This document shows, in pieces, positions 1-6,634 of a DNA stretch of 48,450 nucleotides. The stretch is from Acidobacteriota bacterium (lineage in GTDB: Bacteria > Actinomycetota > Thermoleophilia > Gaiellales > Gaiellaceae), in NCBI GenBank assembly GCA_028876365.1, contig JAGWRZ010000041.1, positions 1 through 48,450 of the forward strand, given 5' to 3'. The notes beneath the pieces are model-generated. The model made no database searches and was not told the DNA's origin. It saw nothing but the letters and a program-made list of their open reading frames with translations. A program made the position numbers and the translations under genes. Numbering within the stretch: position 1 is the first letter of the stretch; each line of letters begins with the position of its first letter.

Positions 1-397
1 CCACAAGCAGCCGATGTTCTCGACCGAGGAGCGCATCGAGTTCCTCCGCGTCGCGCTCGGTCACATCCCGAACGTCGAGATCGACGTGTTCCGCGAGCTC
101 GTCGTCGACTTCGCGCGCCGCTGGGAGGCGAAGGCGATCGTCAAAGGCCTGCGCGTCATCTCCGACTTCGAGTGGGAGTTCCAGATGAACCAGCTCAACC
201 GCCATCTCGCGCCCGACGTCGAGACCGTCTACGTCATGGCGAGCCCGAATGTGAGCTTTGTCTCGTCGAGCGGCGTGAAAGAGATCGCGGCCTTTGGCGG
301 GGACGTCTCCGCGCTCGTGCCCGAGCCGGTGGCCCGTCGATTCAAGGAGCTCTTCCCGGCAGGACGTCCGGGCACGCCGGAGAACCCAGGAGACTGA
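1..397 (+). CDS. coaD: phosphopantetheine adenylyltransferase, C-terminal part (5' end outside window)
   Basis: This is the C-terminal part of CoaD, which transfers AMP from ATP to 4'-phosphopantetheine in coenzyme A synthesis in the cytosol. The frame is open from the first bases of the window, so the start and the N-terminal nucleotide-binding HxGH motif lie upstream. The visible part has the family hallmarks: EERIEFLR, then VKGLRVISDFEWEFQMNQ and NRHLAPDVETVYVMASP, and SSSGVKEIAAFGGDVSALVP near the end. The tail is short and ends in a Pro/Gly-rich stretch. Its neighbour downstream is a SepIVA-like coiled-coil gene, the same pairing as in Streptomyces. Identification is by recalled family sequence and is strong. 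Confidence 0.95.
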   Translation, partial: HKQPMFSTEERIEFLRVALGHIPNVEIDVFRELVVDFARRWEAKAIVKGLRVISDFEWEFQMNQLNRHLAPDVETVYVMASPNVSFVSSSGVKEIAAFGGDVSALVPEPVARRFKELFPAGRPGTPENPGD

Positions 398-401
398 AAG
401 C

Positions 402-407
402 TAGACT
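402..407 (+). promoter_or_regulatory. -10 box TAGACT, leaderless-type promoter of the SepIVA-like gene
   Basis: TAGACT fits the actinobacterial TANNNT -10 consensus. It ends 8 nt before the ATG at 416, so transcription would start on or next to the start codon. There is no Shine-Dalgarno sequence in the 8-nt gap. Confidence 0.5.
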
Positions 408-415
408 TTGAAGCC

Positions 416-922
416 ATGGACGTCCTCGTTCTGATCGACAAGCTCGACGACCTCGTGCACAACGCGAAGGCCGTTCCCCTCACCGACCAGGTCCGCATCG
501 ACCGCGAGGAGATCTACGACATCCTCGACCAGATGCGCGCGACCATCCCGGAGGAGATCAAGCAGGCGCGCTGGATCGTCAAGGAGCGCCAGGAGATGCT
601 CGCCGAGGCGAAGCGTGAGGTCGACCGGCTCTTGGCCGAGGCCCGCGAGCAGGCCGTCCGCGAGGCATCCCAGACCGAGATCGTGAAGATCGCCGAGCAC
701 CAGGCGCAGGACATCGTGGACGAGGCGCGCAGGCAGGCGCGCGAGACGCGCCTCGAGATGGAGGACTGGGCCGACGGCATCCTCTCGACGCTCGAGGTCA
801 ACCTGGACAAGTTCCTCTCCGCGGTCAAGCGTGGGCGCGAGCGGCTGCACGAGCGCTCGCAGGAAACCGTCATCGCCGGCATCGGGCCGACCGACGGCGC
901 TTCCGACGATCTCGGCTACTGA
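416..922 (+). CDS. coiled-coil protein, SepIVA/DivIVA-like (also resembles ATP synthase b subunit)
   Basis: A 168-residue soluble protein, mostly helical and very rich in Glu, Arg and Ala. A conserved-looking N-terminus (VLIDKLDDLVHNAKAVPLTD) is followed by a long coiled coil from about residue 35 to 140. There is no membrane helix, so a real F0 b subunit is unlikely despite the similar composition. In mycobacteria and Streptomyces a protein of this kind (SepIVA or DivIVA-like) lies near coaD, yceD and rnc and works in division and cell-envelope growth; the role here is inferred from that synteny. The ATG is preceded by a -10-like TAGACT. The last 7 bases overlap the convergent LysR gene. Confidence 0.7.
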   Translation: MDVLVLIDKLDDLVHNAKAVPLTDQVRIDREEIYDILDQMRATIPEEIKQARWIVKERQEMLAEAKREVDRLLAEAREQAVREASQTEIVKIAEHQAQDIVDEARRQARETRLEMEDWADGILSTLEVNLDKFLSAVKRGRERLHERSQETVIAGIGPTDGASDDLGY

Positions 923-1836
923 CGGGTCATGTACTCCTCGCCGAGCTCGCGCGCGAGCTCGACGAAGGCGTGCGATGCGGCCGAGCGGTACCGGTCGCGA
1001 TGCCAGACGATCCCGAGCGTCCGCGGCGGGATGCGCCCCTCGAGCGGCAGCGCGGCGAGCGCAGGGTTGCGCGGGTTGACGACGAGGAGCGGGACGACGG
1101 CGCCGCCGATCCCCTCGGCGACGAGCGACATGAGCGTGCCGTTGTCGTCGGTGCGGAAGACGACGTTCAGGTTCGAGACGCGGCCGCCGAGGATGCGGTC
1201 GGGCTCGCCCGTCGTCCGCCAGCCGATGAGCGGCAGCCCCTCGAGCGCGCGGAGCGGCAGGCGGTCGCGCCCGGCGAGCTCCGACTTCGCCGACACGAGC
1301 AGCACATACGGGTCGCGGAGCACGTCCTGTGACGCGAACGGCCCCTCGGGGAGCGGCAGCTCCGCGAAGGTCAGGTCGAGCTCGCCGCGCTCGACGCGCC
1401 GGAGGAGCTCGGCCTCGTCGGCCTCCTCGTGCACGCGCACCTCGACGCGCGGATAGTCCTCGCGGAAGCGGCGCAGGAGCGCCGGGAGGATCCGCGCGCC
1501 GACGCTCTGGAGGATCCCCACCCGGAGCGGCCCGGCCGCGCCCGCCGCCAGCGCCGCCATGTCGGCCTCGGCCGCGTCGAGCTGCGCGACGATCGCGTCG
1601 GCGTGGCGGAGGAGGAGCGCGCCCGCCTCGGTGAGCGAGACCGCGCGCGGGCCGCCCGGCCGGTCGACGAGGCGCTGGCCGACGACGCGCTCGAGTTGCG
1701 CGATCTGCTGGCTCACCGCGGACTGGGTGTAGCCGAGCTCGCGCGCCGCCTTGCCGAACGAGCGCGTCCGCCCGACGGCCTCGAGGGCGGCGAGATGGCG
1801 GAGCTCGAGTCCGAGAAATCCATCACGTTTGTTCAT
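916..1836 (-). CDS. LysR-family transcriptional regulator
   Basis: A 306-residue LysR-type regulator. The winged helix-turn-helix occupies about residues 10-70 (ELRHLAALEAVGRTRSFGKA, then LGYTQSAVSQQIAQLERVVG). A linker helix follows, then a two-lobed periplasmic-binding-protein-like effector domain from about residue 95 to 300. It is divergent from the DMT exporter at 1893 with only 56 bp between them, the usual layout for a LysR regulator that controls its neighbour and itself. The ATG has TATAAT 8 nt upstream, the best -10 box in the window, and no Shine-Dalgarno sequence. The effector cannot be told from sequence. The LysR/exporter pair looks inserted into the coaD-to-yceD order. Confidence 0.93.
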   Translation of the reverse strand: MNKRDGFLGLELRHLAALEAVGRTRSFGKAARELGYTQSAVSQQIAQLERVVGQRLVDRPGGPRAVSLTEAGALLLRHADAIVAQLDAAEADMAALAAGAAGPLRVGILQSVGARILPALLRRFREDYPRVEVRVHEEADEAELLRRVERGELDLTFAELPLPEGPFASQDVLRDPYVLLVSAKSELAGRDRLPLRALEGLPLIGWRTTGEPDRILGGRVSNLNVVFRTDDNGTLMSLVAEGIGGAVVPLLVVNPRNPALAALPLEGRIPPRTLGIVWHRDRYRSAASHAFVELARELGEEYMTRQ

Positions 1837-1892
1837 GTTAAGGAATTATATCTGGATTTGCCCTAATACTTACACGCAGGCACCCTGAACGC
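1837..1892. promoter_or_regulatory. divergent promoter region, LysR regulator / DMT exporter
   Basis: An AT-rich 56-bp gap. On the minus strand TATAAT (plus coordinates 1845-1850) lies 8 nt from the LysR ATG. On the plus strand TAATAC and TTACAC boxes lie 20-30 nt before the exporter ATG. LysR proteins usually bind such gaps. I see T-N11-A-like spacing but no convincing perfect inverted repeat. Confidence 0.55.
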
Positions 1893-2816
1893 ATGAGGCT
1901 CGCAGCTGCGCTCGGGATCGTCTACGTCGTCTGGGGATCGACCTACCTCGGCATCGATGTGGCCGAGCGCGCTCTGCCGCCGCTCCTCATGCTCGGGATC
2001 CGCTTCCTCATCGCCGGCGCCCTCCTGTACGCCTGGGCGCGCCGTCGCGGCGAGGTGGCCGCGGAGCGGCCGGGCCTGCGCCAGTGGCGCGCCGCCGCCC
2101 TCGTCGGCTTCCTGCTCCTCGTCGTCGAGACGGGCGCGGTCGCCTTCAGCGAGAAGCACGTCCCCACCGGCATGGCGGCGCTGATCGTCGCGAGCGTCCC
2201 GCTCTTCATGGCGCTGATCGACCGCGCCTTCTTCGGCATCCGCCTCGCGCCGCTCGCCGCCGTCGGCATCCTCGCCGGCCTGGCCGGCGTCGGCCTCCTC
2301 GCCGGAGGCGGCGGCTCGCTCAGCCCGGTGTGGGCGCTCGTCCTCCTCGGCGGCGCGCTCGCGTGGGCGGCCGGCTCCGCGTATGCGCGCGTCGCTCCGC
2401 TGCCCGGGGGATCGGTCCTCTCCGCGGCGATGCAGATGCTCACCGCGGGCGCGACGCTCGTCGTGATCTCGGCGGCGAAGGGGGATCTCGCGCACGTGCA
2501 CGCGGCCGCGCTCGGCCTCACGTCGATCGGGTCGATCGCGTACCTCGTCGGCTTCGGCTCGATCCTCGCGTACACCGCGTACGGCTGGCTCTTGCGCAAC
2601 GCGCCGACCCCGCTCCTCTCCACGTATGCGTATGTGAACCCGGCGGTCGCCGTCCTCCTCGGCTGGCTTCTCGCCGGCGAGCGCCTCGGCGAGCGCGAGC
2701 TCGTCGCGGGCCTCGTCGTCGTCGGCTCGGTGGCGCTCATCCTCCTCGCGCGCCGGCCGCAGCCGCCGCGCGGGCCGAAGGTCAGGGCGGAGGCGCCCGC
2801 TACCGTAGCCGGGTGA
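1893..2816 (+). CDS. EamA/DMT-family exporter
   Basis: A 307-residue inner-membrane protein of the drug/metabolite transporter superfamily. It has about ten hydrophobic helices arranged as two EamA repeats (about residues 1-135 and 145-285). The N-terminus carries the family motif VYVVWGSTYLGI, and the second repeat ends in PAVAVLLGWLLAGERLGERE, typical of YedA/RhaT-type members. It probably exports a small metabolite or amino acid; the substrate is unknown. The divergent LysR gene is the likely regulator. Its stop codon overlaps the GTG start of yceD in a GTGA, although yceD also has its own -10-like box. Confidence 0.9.
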   Translation: MRLAAALGIVYVVWGSTYLGIDVAERALPPLLMLGIRFLIAGALLYAWARRRGEVAAERPGLRQWRAAALVGFLLLVVETGAVAFSEKHVPTGMAALIVASVPLFMALIDRAFFGIRLAPLAAVGILAGLAGVGLLAGGGGSLSPVWALVLLGGALAWAAGSAYARVAPLPGGSVLSAAMQMLTAGATLVVISAAKGDLAHVHAAALGLTSIGSIAYLVGFGSILAYTAYGWLLRNAPTPLLSTYAYVNPAVAVLLGWLLAGERLGERELVAGLVVVGSVALILLARRPQPPRGPKVRAEAPATVAG

Positions 2817-3318
2817 CGACCTTCCAGCTTCGCCGGCTGCGGCTGCGCACCGGCGAGCAGCTTCGCGAGCAAGTCGAGGTCGAGATCGAGCCGCTCGTCC
2901 TCGGAGGGCAGGAGTACCGATCGGAGCCGGCGCGCGTCCCGGCCGGCCTGACCGTGACGAAGGCGAGCTCAGGCACCGTCTTCGAGCTCTCGTTCGGTGT
3001 GCGCCTCGAGGGCCCGTGCTTTCGCTGCCTCGCGGGAGCGGCCCTCGAGCTGCCGATCCGCGCGCGCGAGTACCAGGCGACGAGCCCGGGAGACGACCCG
3101 GACCTCCGCTCGGAGTACGTCCGCGACGACGTCCTCGAGCTCTCGGCCTGGGCGCGCGACGCGCTCGTCCTCGCGCTTCCGGACAAGATCCTCCACGACC
3201 CCGACTGCGCCGGCCTCTGTCCCGTCTGCGGCAAGGATCTGAACGTCGAGCCGCACGCGCACGAGGAGACGCGCGGCGATCCGCGCTGGTCCGTGCTCGA
3301 CGAGCTCCGCGAAAAGCT

Positions 3319-3322
<4 letters not shown>
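2813..3322 (+). CDS. yceD: YceD family protein (DUF177), 23S rRNA accumulation type
   Basis: A 169-residue protein with the DUF177 layout: a beta-rich N-terminal part, then CFRC (Cys69, Cys72) and a C-terminal [13 protein letters not shown] (Cys132, Cys136, Cys139) that probably binds zinc. In other bacteria YceD sits with rpmF and the fatty acid genes and is linked to 23S rRNA maturation. Here rpmF follows after one inserted reverse gene. I chose the GTG at 2813, which overlaps the upstream stop codon in a GTGA; TACCGT at 2801-2806 lies 6 nt before it, a possible leaderless promoter. The same frame stays open far upstream, but that is a shadow of the exporter gene. The 3' end overlaps the convergent aldo/keto reductase by 4 bp. 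Confidence 0.87.
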
Positions 3323-4293
<971 letters not shown>

Positions 4294-4334
4294 GCCGGGA
4301 CGGTAGCCGTCTGCGGCTATACTCCGCGCCGCTC
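4294..4334. promoter_or_regulatory. divergent promoters, aldo/keto reductase / rpmF
   Basis: In this 41-bp gap the minus strand has TACCGT at 4300-4305, 6 nt before the reductase ATG. The plus strand has TATACT at 4318-4323, 11 nt before the rpmF ATG. Neither gene has a Shine-Dalgarno sequence here, so both mRNAs should have a leader of 0-5 nt. Confidence 0.55.
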
Positions 4335-4523
4335 ATGGCCGTTCCGAAGAGACGACAATCGAGCTCGCGGCGCGACAAGCGGCGCGCGACGCACGCGATC
4401 GAGGCGCCGAAGGTGAACGTGTGCCCGACGTGCGGGCAGCCGAAGCGGCCGCATCACGCGTGCGCGAACTGCGGGACGTACAAGGGCCGCGAGGTCGAGC
4501 CGCTCCGCATCGACGCGCCGTAG
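4335..4523 (+). CDS. rpmF: 50S ribosomal protein bL32
   Basis: A 62-residue protein that binds 23S rRNA near the peptide exit side of the 50S subunit. It has the diagnostic start MAVPKRRQSSSRRDKRRA. It also has the four-cysteine zinc site of the C+ form (Cys30, Cys33, Cys43, Cys46). The C+ form implies zinc-replete use; no C- paralogue is in the window. plsX follows after 4 bp, a conserved ribosome/lipid operon pairing. A TATACT -10 box is 11 nt upstream. Confidence 0.97.
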   Translation: MAVPKRRQSSSRRDKRRATHAIEAPKVNVCPTCGQPKRPHHACANCGTYKGREVEPLRIDAP

Positions 4524-4527
4524 GGCC

Positions 4528-5502
4528 ATGCCTCCTCGGATCGCGGTCGACGCGATGGGGGGCGATCGCGGCCCGGCGGAAGTCGTCGCCGGCGCTCTCG
4601 AGGCGGCCGGCGGAAACCTGACCCCGATCCTGTACGGCTCGGCCGGGACGCACGCGCACGGTCTCGAGCTGCGCGAGACGCACGGGGTCGTCGAGATGGA
4701 CGACAAGCCCGCGGAAGCCGTGCGCGCGAAGCCGGACAGCTCCCTCGTCTCCGCCGTCCGCGCCGTCGCATCCGGCGACGCCGACGCGGTCGTGTCGGCC
4801 GGCAACACCGGCGCGATGCTCGCCGCGGGGCTCCTCGAGCTCCGCCGCGTCCCGGGCGTCATGCGCCCGGCGATCGCCGTCCCGATCCCCGCGCGGCGCG
4901 GCCCCTCCGTCCTCATCGATGCGGGCGCGAACGCGGACGCGCGCCCGGAGCACCTCCTGCAGTTCGCGACGATGGGCGCGGTCTTCGCCGAGGAGATCCT
5001 CGGCGTGCGCAACCCGCATGTGCGGCTGCTCTCGATCGGCGAGGAGCCGGAGAAGGGGAACCAGCTGGCGCTCGAGGCGCACGCGCTGCTCGCCGCGAGC
5101 GATCTCGACTTCGGCGGCAACTGCGAAGGGCGCGACCTCCTCGCCGGCGCAGCCGACGTCGTCGTCACCGACGGGTTCACCGGCAACGTCGCCCTGAAGC
5201 TGCTCGAGGGGACGATCACGACGCTGCTCGACGCGTTCCGCGAGGAGATCGCGGCCACCACGCGCGGCACGGTGGGCGGGCTCCTCATCCGACCCGCTGC
5301 CAGGAGGCTGCGCAAGCGGCTCGATCCCGACACGTACGGCGGCGCCTATCTCCTCGGCCTGCGCGGCCTGGCCGTCATCGCCCACGGCAACTCGTCGCGG
5401 ACGGCGATCGCGAACGCCATCCGGCTCGCGGCCCGAGGAGTGGACAACGACGTCGTCGGAAGGCTGACGACCCGGCTTGCGCCACCGGTGCAGGCTGTAT
5501 GA
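4528..5502 (+). CDS. plsX: phosphate acyltransferase PlsX
   Basis: A 324-residue peripheral membrane enzyme that converts acyl-ACP and phosphate to acyl-phosphate, the first step of PlsX/PlsY phosphatidic acid synthesis. Family signatures are IAVDAMGGDRGPAEVVAGAL at the N-terminus, VVSAGNTGAMLAAGLLEL around residue 90, LIDAGANADARPEHLLQFA, and VVTDGFTGNVALKLLEG near residue 215. Its length matches the family. It lies between rpmF and acpP, so the enzyme and its carrier protein are made from adjacent genes. The ATG is 4 bp after the rpmF stop; coupled translation is likely. Confidence 0.97.
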   Translation: MPPRIAVDAMGGDRGPAEVVAGALEAAGGNLTPILYGSAGTHAHGLELRETHGVVEMDDKPAEAVRAKPDSSLVSAVRAVASGDADAVVSAGNTGAMLAAGLLELRRVPGVMRPAIAVPIPARRGPSVLIDAGANADARPEHLLQFATMGAVFAEEILGVRNPHVRLLSIGEEPEKGNQLALEAHALLAASDLDFGGNCEGRDLLAGAADVVVTDGFTGNVALKLLEGTITTLLDAFREEIAATTRGTVGGLLIRPAARRLRKRLDPDTYGGAYLLGLRGLAVIAHGNSSRTAIANAIRLAARGVDNDVVGRLTTRLAPPVQAV

Positions 5503-5503
5503 T
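5477..5503 (+). promoter_or_regulatory. possible acpP promoter at the end of plsX
   Basis: TTGCGC (5477-5482) and TATGAT (5498-5503) are separated by 15 bp. TATGAT contains the plsX stop codon. The 44-bp gap before acpP then carries a proper leader with a GAGGTG ribosome site, which suits a highly expressed gene with its own promoter. The spacer is shorter than ideal. Confidence 0.35.
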
Positions 5504-5546
5504 CGGCGCGCTTCAGGCCCCCGACAACACAACTGGATGAGGTGAC

Positions 5547-5792
5547 ATGGCAGCGTCGCGCGAGGAAGTCTTCGAGCGGGTCAAGGAAGTCCTGACCGAG
5601 CAGCTCGGAATCGATGAGAGCGACATCACGGAGGAGGCGTCGTTCCAGGAGGACCTCGACGCCGATTCGCTCGACCTCGTCGAGCTGATCATGGAGCTCG
5701 AAGATCAGTTCGGGATCAAGATCTCCGACGAAGACGCCCAGAAGATCACGACCGTCGGACAAGCCGTCGACTACGTCTCGTCGCACCAGTAG
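5547..5792 (+). CDS. acpP: acyl carrier protein
   Basis: An 81-residue acidic carrier of growing acyl chains in type II fatty acid synthesis. The phosphopantetheine attachment site is Ser41 in [16 protein letters not shown], with the conserved DSL motif. The CoaD product upstream lies on the route to the same prosthetic group. It has one of the few clear Shine-Dalgarno sequences in the region (GAGGTG, 3 nt before the ATG). rnc follows 10 bp after its stop, an ancient and widespread pairing. Confidence 0.98.
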   Translation: MAASREEVFERVKEVLTEQLGIDESDITEEASFQEDLDADSLDLVELIMELEDQFGIKISDEDAQKITTVGQAVDYVSSHQ

Positions 5793-5802
5793 CGGAGCGC
5801 GG

Positions 5803-6459
5803 GTCCGGCCGCTCGCACAGCTGATCGACGCGCTGCCGCCCGAGGCGGCGGCGACTGCATTCACACACTCGTCGTGGGCGGCCGAGCGCACCGCGTCGTA
5901 CGAGCGCCTCGAGTTCCTCGGCGACAGCGTCCTCGAGCTCGCCGTCGCGCACGCGCTCTACTCCGGGTATCCCGCGTTCTCGGAGGGGCGTCTGGCGAAG
6001 GTGCGCTCGTTCGTCGTCTCGCGCGCGAGCTGCGCCGTCGTCGCGCACGAGCTCGACCTCGGCCGGCGTCTCGCAGCGTTCAACGAAGGCGAGGACGCGG
6101 CTCGGCTCGCGAAGAACCGCAATGTCCTGGCGGCGCTCCTGGAAGCCGTTCTCGGCGCGCTCTTCCTCGAGCACGGGTTCGCCGCGATCGAGGAGGCGGT
6201 CGTGGACGCGTTCTCCGAGAGGATCGAATACGGGCTAACGACGCACGTCGACCACAAGACGGAGCTGCAGGAGGCGCTCGCCCGGAGGGGCAAGCAGGTC
6301 GCCTACGCCGTGCTCGATGCGGCCGGGCCCGCGCATGAGCGGCACTTCACGTGCGCCGCGATCGTCGACGGCGAGCAGCTCGGCGTGGGCGAGGGGCGCT
6401 CGAAGAAGGCCGCCGAGCAGGAGGCGGCCAAGCATGCCCTCGCCCATCTGGCATCCTGA
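5803..6459 (+). CDS. rnc: ribonuclease III; start codon uncertain (GTC at 5803 proposed)
   Basis: RNase III cuts double-stranded RNA in rRNA precursors and mRNA leaders. The signature is YERLEFLGDSVLEL; with Val1 at 5803, the residues matching E. coli E38, E41, D45, E65, E100 and E117 are E34, E37, D41, E61, E97 and E114. E. coli D114 is replaced by Ala111 (VLAALLEAVLG). A dsRNA-binding domain runs from about 149 to 218. No ATG, GTG or TTG lies in frame between an upstream TGA (5686) and conserved sequence. GGAG at 5794-5797 is 5 nt before a GTC at 5803, so I propose that start (a G-to-C change in an ancestral GTG, or an error); CTG at 5821 is the alternative. The family call is firm, the start is not. 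Confidence 0.85.
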   Translation, partial: VRPLAQLIDALPPEAAATAFTHSSWAAERTASYERLEFLGDSVLELAVAHALYSGYPAFSEGRLAKVRSFVVSRASCAVVAHELDLGRRLAAFNEGEDAARLAKNRNVLAALLEAVLGALFLEHGFAAIEEAVVDAFSERIEYGLTTHVDHKTELQEALARRGKQVAYAVLDAAGPAHERHFTCAAIVDGEQLGVGEGRSKKAAEQEAAKHALAHLAS

Positions 6460-6463
6460 GGGC

Positions 6464-6613
6464 GTGACGCGCCAGAAGCACTCCGAGAAGCGGCTCGACG
6501 AACGGCTCGAGGAGCAGGAGGACGCGGCCGAGCCGCGCGGGATTCTCGAGATCTTCGAGCGGGACGAGGATGCGCCGCTCACGCGCGAGCCGGACGAGAA
6601 CGACCGTCCGTAG
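6464..6613 (+). CDS. small charged hypothetical protein
   Basis: A 49-residue, highly charged protein starting at GTG 6464, two bases after a GAG that follows the rnc stop. An ATG at 6434 would give 59 residues but would overlap rnc. It is rich in Glu, Asp and Arg (DERLEEQEDAAEPRG, then FERDEDAPLTREPDEND). It has no hydrophobic or catalytic motif and is probably disordered. It sits where Streptomyces has other small genes between rnc and smc. I do not recognise the family. Coding status rests on the clean gap between rnc and the smc promoter and on the non-random charge pattern. Confidence 0.5.
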   Translation: MTRQKHSEKRLDERLEEQEDAAEPRGILEIFERDEDAPLTREPDENDRP

Positions 6614-6620
6614 GCGTCGT

Positions 6621-6626
6621 TAGGGT
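6621..6626 (+). promoter_or_regulatory. -10 box TAGGGT of smc (leaderless type)
   Basis: TAGGGT lies 8 nt before the GTG start of smc, and no Shine-Dalgarno sequence fits in between. Confidence 0.45.
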
Positions 6627-6634
6627 CCCGAGGC

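Noticed and set aside
5689-5820. A frameshift joining acpP to rnc
   Set aside because: acpP has a normal full-length end and stop, and rnc frame 1 inside acpP shows no protein-like composition. A start-codon problem explains the data with fewer changes.
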